Part shown: in pieces, positions 27,681 through 35,485 of the stretch
Position numbering within the stretch: position 1 is the first letter of the stretch
Layout: every line of letters begins with the position of its first letter
NCBI RefSeq assembly: GCF_004358695.1
Contig: NZ_SNAA01000012.1
Coordinates: forward strand, 1-64,000
Source: Palleronia sediminis
GTDB lineage: Bacteria; Pseudomonadota; Alphaproteobacteria; Rhodobacterales; Rhodobacteraceae
Direction: 5' to 3'
DNA length: 64,000 nt
Made by a program: the position numbers and the translations under genes
Notes under the pieces: generated by a model
What the model saw: only the letters and a program-made list of their open reading frames with translations
Told to the model about the DNA's origin: nothing
Database searches by the model: none

Positions 27681-27768
27681 CCGCACCCCCGCGGGCGGTT
27701 GCCCAACCCGTCAAAGCGTTCCACAACCGGGCCGGACGACAAGCCCCTCCAAGCTGAAAGGCACGAAG

Positions 27769-28086
27769 ATGAGCAAGGACCTTCCCGGCGCCGCCGGCGA
27801 CCTGGCGCAACGCCACCCGACCCTCTGGGCCGCCTATTCCGATCTGGGCAAGGCCGCGGCCGAGGCGGGCGGGCTGACCGCGCGCGAGCGGCGGCTGGTC
27901 AAGCTGGCGCTGGCCATCGGCGCCGCCTCCGAAGGGGCGGTGCATTCGCACAGCCGCCGTGGCCTGTCCGAAGGCATCGACGCGGCCGATCTGCACCAGG
28001 TCGCGCTGCTGGCCATCGGGCCGCTTGGCCTGCCCAGCGCGGTCGCGGCCGGAACCTGGATCTCGGACGTCACCGACAAGGAATAA
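27769..28086 (+). CDS. Carboxymuconolactone decarboxylase-like protein lacking redox cysteines
   Basis: 105 residues from ATG 27769. It is an all-helical CMD/AhpD-fold protein: LTARERRLVKLALAIGAASEGAVHSHSRRGLSEGIDAADLHQVALLAI. AhpD-type members carry CxxC in the position where this one reads VHSHSRR, and the protein has no cysteine at all. A thiol peroxidase role is therefore unlikely. It follows the torA-moeA-DUF2478 genes by 88 bases on the same strand and ends 17 bases inside the convergent LacI gene. Function unknown; possibly structural or metal/ligand binding through the two His. Confidence 0.75.
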   Translation: MSKDLPGAAGDLAQRHPTLWAAYSDLGKAAAEAGGLTARERRLVKLALAIGAASEGAVHSHSRRGLSEGIDAADLHQVALLAIGPLGLPSAVAAGTWISDVTDKE

Positions 28087-29110
28087 CCGATCCGCCGCCC
28101 GCGCAGGACGCCCGCACGACCCGCCGCGCCTCGAGCTCGACCGTGCGGGGCCCGGCGGTCTCTTGGTCCAGCCATGCGACGCAGGCATCGACGATCCCCT
28201 CTATCGGCTGGCCGAAGGTGGTCAGCCGGTAGGCATCCCACCCGGCCTGCGGGATATCGTCGAACCCGATCACCCTCAGATCCTGTGGGATACGCAGCCC
28301 CCCCCGGTCGCGCGCCGCGTCGATGACGCCGCAGGCGATCAGATCGGTGGTGCAGAATATGCCGTCGGGCGGGGCCTGCCCGCCCAGCAGACGATCCCCG
28401 ATCTCGCGCCCCGCGGCATAGGACGTGGCGCCCAGCGCCACCGCATCGGACGCGACCCCGGCGCGCCGGGCGGCGTCGCGAAACCCCTCGGCACGCAGGC
28501 GCAGGCTTGCCGTGGCCGAGCGCGAGGTCGCAACCGCCACCCGCCGGCACCCCGCATCCCGCAGCATGGCAAAAGCCCTTTCGCCGCAGTCGGTGTCGTT
28601 CAGCCGGATATGCAGCGCGTCGGGGAAATCGTCGTCGCGGTTGATGAGCACCAGCCGCAGCCCGTTTCGCGCGCAAAGCGTGGCGAGCGCGGGATCGGGG
28701 CGCCCCGAGAGCAGGATCGCCGCGTCGGTCCGGTACGAGATCGCCTGCCTCAGCGCGCGCTCGACCCCGTCGCCCGGCCCGTCGGTGTTGATGACCATGG
28801 CCACCTTTCCCGCGGCCTGGAGACCTTCGGTCAGGGCGGCGACCACGCCGGCGCGGAACGGGGTCTCGAGTTCGGACACGATCAGCGCGACGATTCCCGT
28901 CGATGTCCCGGTCAGGCCGCGCGCGAGGTGATTGACGTGATAGCCCAGCCGCTCGGCCGCCGCGAGGACGCGGGCGCGGGTCGCGGGCGCGACGCTGGCG
29001 CCGGGGGTAAAGGTCCGCGACACCGCGCTGCGCGAGACGCCGGCCTCTTCGGCGACATGCCGGGCGCTGACCGCCGGGCGGGGCGGATCGGTGTCGTGTC
29101 TGGTCGTCAT
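28070..29110 (-). CDS. LacI family transcriptional regulator
   Basis: 346 residues from ATG 29110 (MTTRHDTDPPRPAVSARHVAEEAGVSRSAVSRTF); an upstream in-frame start at 29194 would add 28 untypical residues and extend into the operator region. It has an N-terminal HTH and hinge, then a type-I binding-protein-like effector domain (GIVALIVSELETPFRAGVVAALTEGL, PDGIFCTTDLIACGVIDAA, VIGFDDIPQAGWDAYRLTTFGQP). Divergent from the ABC importer that begins at 29233. A perfect 18-bp palindrome at 29186-29203 is the likely operator. Effector unknown. Confidence 0.9.
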   Translation of the reverse strand: MTTRHDTDPPRPAVSARHVAEEAGVSRSAVSRTFTPGASVAPATRARVLAAAERLGYHVNHLARGLTGTSTGIVALIVSELETPFRAGVVAALTEGLQAAGKVAMVINTDGPGDGVERALRQAISYRTDAAILLSGRPDPALATLCARNGLRLVLINRDDDFPDALHIRLNDTDCGERAFAMLRDAGCRRVAVATSRSATASLRLRAEGFRDAARRAGVASDAVALGATSYAAGREIGDRLLGGQAPPDGIFCTTDLIACGVIDAARDRGGLRIPQDLRVIGFDDIPQAGWDAYRLTTFGQPIEGIVDACVAWLDQETAGPRTVELEARRVVRASCAGGGSVIPCR

Positions 29111-29185
29111 TCCGTCCCCGTGGATAGCCAGCCCGAGATTGGGCACATCCTTTATCTTGACAGGTCGCGCGAGTTTGGGAACCCT

Positions 29186-29203
29186 GTTGCACATGTGTGC
29201 AAC
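29186..29203. promoter_or_regulatory. LacI-type operator before the 29.2-kb importer
   Basis: GTTGCACATGTGTGCAAC has perfect 8-bp arms and a 2-base centre. It sits 30 bases upstream of the binding-protein start. A TTGACA at 29157-29162 could be the -35; the corresponding -10 would abut the palindrome, so a bound repressor would block transcription at the start site. The divergently encoded LacI protein is the obvious ligand. Confidence 0.7.
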
Positions 29204-29232
29204 GTTGCGATTGCGCCACCAGGGAGGATACC

Positions 29233-30255
29233 ATGAACAGAACGCTCGTCTTGCTGCTGGGCAGCTCGGCCTTGGCCGCCACCGCCGGCGCCGCCGCCGC
29301 GCAGGAGCTGAACCTGATCTGCTCGGCCGACCAGGCCATCTGCGAACGGCTCGTGTCCGAGTTCGAGGCCGATCACGATATCGACGTGAACATGGTGCGC
29401 CTGTCCTCGGGCGAGGCCTATGCCAAGGTCCGCGCCGAGGCCCGCAACCCGCAGACCGACCTGTGGTGGGGCGGCACCGGCGATCCGCACCTTCAGGCGG
29501 CCGCCGACGACCTGACGATGGAATACCGCTCGCCCATGATGGAAGAGCTTCAGCCCTGGGCGCTGGAGCAGGCCGAGACCTCGGGCTATCGCACCATCGG
29601 CGTCTATTCCGGCGCGCTGGGATGGGGCTACAACACCGAGATCCTGTCGGAAAAGGGCATCGAGCCGCCGAAATGCTGGGCCGACCTGCTCGACCCCGCG
29701 CTCGAGGGCGAGATCCAGATCGCCGATCCGAACTCGTCGGGCACGGCCTATACCGCGCTCGCCACGCTGGTTCAGCTCATGGGCGAGGACGAGGCCTTCG
29801 ACTTCCAGAAGAAACTCGACGCCAATGTGAGCCAGTACACAAAGTCGGGCTCGGCCCCTGTCAAGGCGGCGGCGCGCGGCGAGACGGGCGTCGGCATCGT
29901 GTTCATGCACGACGCGGTGGCCCAGGCCGAAGAGGGCTTTCCGGTCGAGGTCGTCGCCCCCTGCGAGGGGACCGGCTACGAGATCGGATCGATGTCGATG
30001 ATCGCGGGCGCCCAGAACGAAGAGGCGGCCAAGACGTTCTATGACTGGGTGCTCGGGGCCGAGATCCAGTCGATGATGCCCGAGGCCGGATCCTACCAGA
30101 TCCCGTCCAACAAGAACGCCAAGGCCCCCGAGGCCGCGCCCGACCTGAGCGAGGTCAAGCTGATCGACTACGACTTTGCCGAGTACGGCAGCACCGAGCG
30201 CCGTTCGGAGCTCTTGTCGCGCTGGGATGCCGAGGTCGGCGGCGTCGGCAACTGA
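29233..30255 (+). CDS. ABC transporter substrate-binding protein, Fe3+/sugar-phosphate type
   Basis: 340 residues from ATG 29233 with GGGAGG just upstream. Signal peptide MNRTLVLLLGSSALAATAGAAAAQ. The mature part (ELNLICSADQAICERLVSEFEADHDIDVNMVRLSSGEAYAKV, then NPQTDLWWGGTGDPHLQAA and VQLMGEDEAFDFQKKLDANVSQYTKSGSAP) is the FbpA/AfuA-type fold. Members bind ferric iron, 2-aminoethylphosphonate or sugar phosphates. The tyrosine pair of iron binders is not evident. The phosphatase at the operon end favours a phosphorylated organic substrate. It is first in a four-gene operon and is followed by two stem-loops before the permease. Confidence 0.85.
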   Translation: MNRTLVLLLGSSALAATAGAAAAQELNLICSADQAICERLVSEFEADHDIDVNMVRLSSGEAYAKVRAEARNPQTDLWWGGTGDPHLQAAADDLTMEYRSPMMEELQPWALEQAETSGYRTIGVYSGALGWGYNTEILSEKGIEPPKCWADLLDPALEGEIQIADPNSSGTAYTALATLVQLMGEDEAFDFQKKLDANVSQYTKSGSAPVKAAARGETGVGIVFMHDAVAQAEEGFPVEVVAPCEGTGYEIGSMSMIAGAQNEEAAKTFYDWVLGAEIQSMMPEAGSYQIPSNKNAKAPEAAPDLSEVKLIDYDFAEYGSTERRSELLSRWDAEVGGVGN

Positions 30256-30261
30256 GCGCGT

Positions 30262-30323
30262 GCGCGGTCCGGCCGTCGTGCCGGGCCGCGCCTGCCGCGG
30301 CGGCGCGTTCCGCCGCGTCTTTT
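30262..30323 (+). terminator. Tandem hairpins between binding-protein and permease genes
   Basis: Two stems follow the binding-protein stop. The first is 12 bp (30262-30273 with 30280-30291, one G-T pair). The second is 8 bp (30296-30303 with 30310-30317) and is followed by TCTTTT. The second looks like a weak intrinsic terminator. Together they probably lower permease/ATPase expression relative to the binding protein. Confidence 0.6.
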
Positions 30324-30340
30324 CCGAAAGGCCCTGACAC

Positions 30341-32569
30341 ATGACCCGTGACAACAGGCGGCTCGACCTACTTCTGGTCGCGGCCCTCGTCTTTTTCGCC
30401 CTGCTCCCGTGGTATCACATCCGCAGCGGGTTCTACGGCTTCGACTGGGTCGCGGACTGGGCCGGGGATGCGCGGCTGTGGCCGGGCATCGCGCAGATCA
30501 CGCGCTGGTGGCTCTTGCCGGTGCCGCTACTGTTGCTGGGCGCGCTGGCGCTGCGTCTCCTGCGGCCCGCGGGGCGCGAACGCGGCGGGTTGCTGGCCCT
30601 GATCGGCGCGCTGGGCCTGGCGTGGATGACGCTCGAGGGGCTGTCGATCGGGTTGCGGGGCTGGAACTGGTCGGGCTGGCTGGTGCTGTTCTCGCCGGTC
30701 GAGGGGCAACCGGCCTTCGGCGCCGGGGCGGTGGGCGTCGGGCTCTGCTTTGCGGGGCTGATCGCCTTCGGACTGGCCGAGCGGGGCGCGCTCAAGGGCG
30801 ATGCCTTCGTTCTGGGCGCGATCACGCTGCTGGTGCTGCTGGTCACGGTGTTCGTCCTCTATCCGCTGGCCTCAATGTTCGCCGGCGCGTTCCAAGACTT
30901 TCGCGGCGCCTTCACCACCGAGGGCGTGCGCAACAACATCGCCGATCCGCAGATCTGGAGCCTGCGCTGCCTCAACGGCACGGGGGGCTGCGGGGTCGCG
31001 TGGCGGACGCTGCTGCTGGCACTCTGCACCGCGACGGGCACCACCGCGCTGGGCCTTGCCTTTGCGCTGGTGGCCACGCGAACGGCGATGCCCTTCAAGA
31101 AGGGGCTGCGGCTGCTGACCGTCCTGCCCATCATCACGCCGCCCTTCGTCATCGGGCTGTCGCTGATCCTGATGTTCGGGCGTGCCGGCTTTGTCACCGA
31201 GTTCATCCAGGACGTGACCGGGATCGAGCTGGGGCGCTGGCTCTACGGGCTGACGGGAATCTGGATCGCCCAGATGCTGAGCTTCACGCCCATCGCGTTC
31301 CTGATCCTGATCGGGGTCGTCGAAGGCGTCAGCCCCTCGATGGAGGAGGCGAGCCAGACCATGCGCGCCGGACGCTGGCGGACCTTTCGCGAGGTGTCGC
31401 TGCCGCTGATGGCGCCGGGGCTGGCGAACGCGTTTCTCATCGGCTTCATCGAATCCATGGCCGATTTCGGCAATCCGCTCGTGCTGGGCGGATCGGGGGG
31501 CGTGCTCTCGACCGAGATCTTCTTTGCCGTCGTCGGCGCCCAGCACGATCCGGCGCGGGCCGCGGTGCTGGCCACGGTTCTGCTGGGCTTTACCCTGTCG
31601 GCGTTTCTCGCGCAGCGGCTCTGGCTGGGGCGGCGCAACTTCGCCACCCTGTCAGGCAAGGGCGATGGCGGGCGGCATGCGAAACTGCCGACGCGGGTCG
31701 CGGTGCCGGTGATCGCCATCGTCGCGGCATGGTCGGTCTTCACGATCTTCGTCTATGGCATGATCATGTTCGGCGGCTTCGTGCAGACCTGGGGGCTCGA
31801 CCATTCGCTGACATTCGACCACTACGCCCGCGCCTTTTCGGTGTCTTTCGCGGGCGGGCTGGCCTGGACCGGCGTGGCCTGGAACAGCTTCTGGACGACG
31901 ATGCAGATCGCGCTGCTCGCCGCGCCGCTGACCGCCGCCGTCGGGCTGCTGACCGCGTGGCTCATCGTGCGCCAGAACTTCCCCGGCCGCACGGTGTTCG
32001 AGTTCGCCCTGATGCTGAGTTTCGCGATCCCCGGAACGGTCATCGGCATCAGCTATATCGCGGCATTCAACCTGCCGCCGATCCAGATGACCGGCACGGC
32101 GCTGATCCTGATCTTCTGCTTTGTCTTCCGCAACATGCCGGTCGGCGTGCGCGGCGGGGTGGCCGCGATGTCGCAGCTCGACAAGTCGCTCGACGAGGCG
32201 TCGCTGACGCTGGGCGCATCCAGCCCGCGGACGCTGTTCCGCGTGATCCTGCCGCTGCTGCGGCCCGCGATCCTCGCCGCGCTGGTCTATTCCTTCGTGC
32301 GTGCGATCACGTCGATCTCGGCGGTGATCTTTCTGGTCAGCGCGAAATACAACATGGCCACCGCCTATATCGTGGGGCTGGTCGAGAACGGCGAATACGG
32401 CGTCGCCATCGCCTATTCGTCGGTGCTCATCGTGGTGATGCTCGGGGTGATCGGGGTCTTTCAGCTTCTCGTGGGCGAGCGCCGCCTGCGCCGGGGCGAG
32501 ACCGGCGGCGCCGGAACGCGGGGCGCGCGCCGGGCGGCGACGCGCAGAACACAGGAGGTGCCGGCATGA
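30341..32569 (+). CDS. ABC transporter permease, double-domain FbpB/AfuB type
   Basis: 742 residues, about 15 predicted membrane segments. Two permease halves are joined in one chain, each with an EAA loop: SPSMEEASQTMRAGRWRTFREVSLPLMAPG in the first, DKSLDEASLTLGASSPRTLFRVILPLLRPA in the second. An N-terminal hydrophobic extension (about residues 1-150, several helices) precedes the first half and is longer than in plain FbpB. One chain can thus form the whole channel. ATGA overlap with the ATPase gene. Confidence 0.9.
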   Translation: MTRDNRRLDLLLVAALVFFALLPWYHIRSGFYGFDWVADWAGDARLWPGIAQITRWWLLPVPLLLLGALALRLLRPAGRERGGLLALIGALGLAWMTLEGLSIGLRGWNWSGWLVLFSPVEGQPAFGAGAVGVGLCFAGLIAFGLAERGALKGDAFVLGAITLLVLLVTVFVLYPLASMFAGAFQDFRGAFTTEGVRNNIADPQIWSLRCLNGTGGCGVAWRTLLLALCTATGTTALGLAFALVATRTAMPFKKGLRLLTVLPIITPPFVIGLSLILMFGRAGFVTEFIQDVTGIELGRWLYGLTGIWIAQMLSFTPIAFLILIGVVEGVSPSMEEASQTMRAGRWRTFREVSLPLMAPGLANAFLIGFIESMADFGNPLVLGGSGGVLSTEIFFAVVGAQHDPARAAVLATVLLGFTLSAFLAQRLWLGRRNFATLSGKGDGGRHAKLPTRVAVPVIAIVAAWSVFTIFVYGMIMFGGFVQTWGLDHSLTFDHYARAFSVSFAGGLAWTGVAWNSFWTTMQIALLAAPLTAAVGLLTAWLIVRQNFPGRTVFEFALMLSFAIPGTVIGISYIAAFNLPPIQMTGTALILIFCFVFRNMPVGVRGGVAAMSQLDKSLDEASLTLGASSPRTLFRVILPLLRPAILAALVYSFVRAITSISAVIFLVSAKYNMATAYIVGLVENGEYGVAIAYSSVLIVVMLGVIGVFQLLVGERRLRRGETGGAGTRGARRAATRRTQEVPA

Positions 32570-33621
32570 CCGACGCCAGACGCGGCGCGGTGTCCTTTCG
32601 GGGCGTCGTCAAGACATTCGGATCGTTCACGGCCATTCCGGGCCTCGATCTCGAGATCGAGCCGGGCGAGCTGGTCACGCTGCTCGGCCCCTCGGGCTGC
32701 GGCAAGACCACGACGCTCAGGATGCTGGCGGGGCTGGAAACCCCGACCTCGGGTGAGATCGCCATCGGCGGCACCGAGGTCACGCGCCTGCCCGCCAACC
32801 GGCGCGACGTGTCGATGGTGTTCCAGTCCTACGCGCTGTTTCCGCATATGAGCGTCGCGCGCAACGTGGCCTACGGTCTGGAATCGGGCGGCATGAAACC
32901 CCGCGAGGCGCGGGCCGCCGCCATCGAGGGGCTCAACCTTGTCGGCCTGACCGGGATGGCCGACCGCCTGCCCTCGGAACTGTCGGGTGGCCAGCAGCAG
33001 CGTGTCGCCGTCGCGCGCGCGCTCGTCCTCGAGCCGCAGGTTCTGCTGCTGGACGAGCCGTTGTCGAACCTCGACGCGCGGTTGCGCCGCCGCGTCCGCA
33101 CCGAAATCCGCGACCTGCAACAGCGGCTGGGCTTTACCGCCGTCTACGTGACCCACGACCAGGAAGAGGCGCTGGCCGTGTCCGACCGCATCGTGGTCAT
33201 GCGCGAGGGGCGCATCGCCCAGCAGGGCAGCCCGCGCGAGCTTTACGAGGCACCCGCCTCCGAGTTCATCGCGGATTTCATCGGCGAGGCGAACGTCCTG
33301 CCCTGCGAGGTACTGTCGATCGAGGGCGGCGATGCCTCGGTCCGGGTGGGCGGCGCCACGCTGACCCTGCCCGCCCGCGATGCGGCCCCCGGCCCGGCCA
33401 AGCTGGCCGCGCGGGCCAATGCCATTCGCCTGACCCCCGGACCGGGGCCCCTTACCGGCCGGATCCTGTCCGCTGCCTATCTCGGAGATCACATGGAATA
33501 CGAGGTCGAAACCGATCTGGGGACATTGTTCGTCGTCGCCCCCGAGGACGACAACGCCTTTGGGCAGGGCAGCGATGTCGCGCTTGCGTTCCGGGCCCGC
33601 GGATTGGCGTTGATCGCATGA
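32566..33621 (+). CDS. ABC transporter ATP-binding protein (FbpC/PotA type)
   Basis: 351 residues from ATG 32566, which overlaps the permease stop; the upstream open frame is antisense-like noise. Walker A GPSGCGKTTTLRML, Q-loop VFQSYALFPHMSV, signature LSGGQQQRVAVARAL, Walker B VLLLDEPLSNLDARL, H-loop YVTHDQEEAL, and a C-terminal TOBE/OB domain (VLPCEVLSIEGGDASVRVGG). It powers the import system of this operon. Its stop overlaps the phosphatase start by 4 bp. Confidence 0.93.
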   Translation: MTDARRGAVSFRGVVKTFGSFTAIPGLDLEIEPGELVTLLGPSGCGKTTTLRMLAGLETPTSGEIAIGGTEVTRLPANRRDVSMVFQSYALFPHMSVARNVAYGLESGGMKPREARAAAIEGLNLVGLTGMADRLPSELSGGQQQRVAVARALVLEPQVLLLDEPLSNLDARLRRRVRTEIRDLQQRLGFTAVYVTHDQEEALAVSDRIVVMREGRIAQQGSPRELYEAPASEFIADFIGEANVLPCEVLSIEGGDASVRVGGATLTLPARDAAPGPAKLAARANAIRLTPGPGPLTGRILSAAYLGDHMEYEVETDLGTLFVVAPEDDNAFGQGSDVALAFRARGLALIA

Positions 33622-34436
33622 GCGGGGAACTGGATATCGCGGCCCGCGCGGCCTTGGCCGAGGACGTGGCGCTGCGCGCCGGGGCCCTGGCCCACGACTA
33701 TTTCAACCGGCGCGACACGCTGCACATCACGGCCAAACGCACGCTTCAGGACATGGTCAGCGAGGCCGATCAGGAGGTCGAGACCCTGATCCGCGAGGCG
33801 CTGACGCTGGGTTTCCCCGACGATGCCCAACTGGGCGAGGAACACGGGCTCGCCTCCGGCACCACGGGGCTGACCTGGGTGATCGACCCCATCGACGGCA
33901 CCGCGCCGTTCCTGGCCGGTCTGCCCGGATGGTGCGTGTCGATCGGGGCCTGCGACGCGCAGGGGCCGGTAATCGGCGTGATCCATGCCCCCGTTCTGGG
34001 CGAGACCTTTGTTGCCGCGCGGGGACAGGGCGCCCGGCTGAACGGGGCGCCGATCCGCGTGACCGACCGGCTCGACCTGACCACCGGGCTGCTTGGCGTG
34101 GGCGCGAATGACCGCGTGTCGTCCGAGCGCGTGGGCGAGATGCTGGCCGCCCTCATGGCGGCGGGATCGAGCTGGACCCGCTACGGTTCGGGCGCGCTGA
34201 TGCTGGCCTGGGTCGCGGCCGGGCGGCTCGTCGGTTATGTCGAGCCGCGGATGAGCGCATGGGACTGCATGGCAGCCTATTGCCTGATCCAGGAGGCGGG
34301 CGGCCGCGTCCTGTCCTTTCCGCAGGGCGAGGCGATGCTGCGCCCCGCCCCGGTGCTGGGCGCCGCGCCGCAAAGCTACGAGCAGGTTCGCGACCTGACC
34401 CGCCTGACCGACAGCGAAACATGGGGGCCGTGGTAG
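33618..34436 (+). CDS. Inositol monophosphatase family phosphatase
   Basis: 272 residues with the IMPase metal-binding signatures: MVSEADQEVETLIRE, GEEHG (Glu), WVIDPIDGTAPFLAGLPGWCVSIG (DPIDGT), and the late Asp in MSAWDCMAAYCLIQEAGGRV. The family removes phosphate from inositol, histidinol or sugar phosphates with Mg2+. It is the last gene of the importer operon. An imported phospho-compound may be dephosphorylated on entry, or this is a histidinol-phosphatase-like enzyme placed here secondarily. It ends 4 bases before the convergent kinase gene. Confidence 0.88.
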   Translation: MSGELDIAARAALAEDVALRAGALAHDYFNRRDTLHITAKRTLQDMVSEADQEVETLIREALTLGFPDDAQLGEEHGLASGTTGLTWVIDPIDGTAPFLAGLPGWCVSIGACDAQGPVIGVIHAPVLGETFVAARGQGARLNGAPIRVTDRLDLTTGLLGVGANDRVSSERVGEMLAALMAAGSSWTRYGSGALMLAWVAAGRLVGYVEPRMSAWDCMAAYCLIQEAGGRVLSFPQGEAMLRPAPVLGAAPQSYEQVRDLTRLTDSETWGPW

Positions 34437-34440
34437 CGGC

Positions 34441-35331
34441 CTAACCCGCGAGCAGCCGCGCGGCCTCGTCCGGGGTGGGCATGGCCGCGACCGTGCCCAC
34501 CCGCGACACCGTCACCGCCGCGGCCCGCGCCGCACAGGCGAGGTCCGCGGGGGACAACCGGCGGGCGCCCGCATGGGCCAGCGCGATGGCCTGGAACGTG
34601 TCGCCCGCGCCGGTCGGGTCGACCAGCTCTGCGCGGGTGGCGGGCACCGGCACGATCCCCGCGGCATCGCCCAAGAGCGCCCCGGCCGCGCCGAGCGTCA
34701 GCACCACCTGCCCGGTCCCGCGCGCCAGCAAGTCCCGCACGGCGGCCACCCCGCGCATCGCGGTGAAATACTCGGCCTCGCCATCGTTGAGAAACACCAG
34801 GTCGACGCGCCCCAGCAAACCGCCCTGCGCGGGATCGGCGGGCGACGGGTTCAGCACCGACCGCATCCCCCGCGCCCATGCGAGGTCGATCAGCGCGCCG
34901 GTCAGCCCGGCGGTCAGGTTGCCCTGAAGCACCAGCATGTCGCCTTTTGTCGCCGGGGCAAGCGCGCGGCCCAGATGGTCGAGTGTCAGGCTCCGGCTGC
35001 AATCCACGGTGGTCAGGATCGTGTTCCCGCCCGCGGCATCGGTGACGACAATGGACAGGTCCGAGGCGACGCCGGGCAGGGTGACGAGCTCGGCCCGCAA
35101 CGGCTCGGCCGTCAGGCGGCGGCGCATCCGGTCGGCCGCAAGGTCGTCGCCGATCCCCGCGACAAACGTGACGTCCATGCCCGCCCGCGCCATCATGATG
35201 GCCTGGTTCGCGCCCTTGCCGCCCAGATCGCTCGACCGTCGCGAGCCCAGAACCGATTCGCCCTCGACCGGCAGACGGTCGACCGCAAAGGTCTCGTCCA
35301 TGGCGACGTTGCCAATCACGAAAACGCGCAT
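34441..35331 (-). CDS. PfkB/ribokinase family sugar kinase
   Basis: 296 residues from ATG 35331 (MRVFVIGNVAMDETFAVDRLP); the longer upstream frame would cross the promoter region. PfkB signature 1 is GGKGANQAIMMARAGMDVTFVAGIGDD. Signature 2, with the catalytic Asp, is ELVDPTGAGDTFQAIALA. It is a probable ribokinase-type enzyme phosphorylating a pentose, hexose or nucleoside-like substrate. It is divergent from a LacI regulator, across a 154-bp gap holding a LacI-type operator, and so likely belongs to the 35.5-41.8 kb catabolic island. Confidence 0.88.
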   Translation of the reverse strand: MRVFVIGNVAMDETFAVDRLPVEGESVLGSRRSSDLGGKGANQAIMMARAGMDVTFVAGIGDDLAADRMRRRLTAEPLRAELVTLPGVASDLSIVVTDAAGGNTILTTVDCSRSLTLDHLGRALAPATKGDMLVLQGNLTAGLTGALIDLAWARGMRSVLNPSPADPAQGGLLGRVDLVFLNDGEAEYFTAMRGVAAVRDLLARGTGQVVLTLGAAGALLGDAAGIVPVPATRAELVDPTGAGDTFQAIALAHAGARRLSPADLACAARAAAVTVSRVGTVAAMPTPDEAARLLAG

Positions 35332-35414
35332 CCGTCCGGCCCCCGTCCCGTGCCATTCTTCGGACCGGCGCGACGGAAAAATCCCGCAGCGCGCCAGCTT
35401 GCGACAGATTATTG

Positions 35415-35443
35415 TTGACAGATGGCCGCCCGACAAGCGTAAA
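35415..35443 (+). promoter_or_regulatory. Candidate promoter for the LacI regulator gene
   Basis: TTGACA at 35415-35420 and CGTAAA at 35438-35443 are separated by 17 bases. The -10 part overlaps the palindrome GTAAAACGGTTTAC (35439-35452) and adjoins the operator-like element at 35445-35459. This layout fits autorepression of the regulator. Confidence 0.5.
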
Positions 35444-35459
35444 ACGGTTTACTAAAGCA
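35439..35459. promoter_or_regulatory. LacI-type operator region, similar to one at 62.4 kb
   Basis: GTAAAACGGTTTAC (35439-35452) is an inverted repeat. The overlapping CGGTTTACTAAAGCA (35445-35459) matches 12 of 15 bases of the perfect palindrome CGGTTTAGTAAACCG at 62411-62425. It lies between the divergent PfkB kinase and LacI genes, at the putative -10. The LacI protein encoded at 35486 is the most economical ligand for both sites. Confidence 0.6.
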
Positions 35460-35485
35460 GTTTATCGGTTCGGGGAGGGAACAGG

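Noticed and set aside
30409-32565. Long in-frame extension upstream of the ATPase gene at 32566
   Set aside because: It overlaps the permease in another frame and is Arg/Ala-rich noise. The ATPase starts properly at 32566 with an ATGA overlap.
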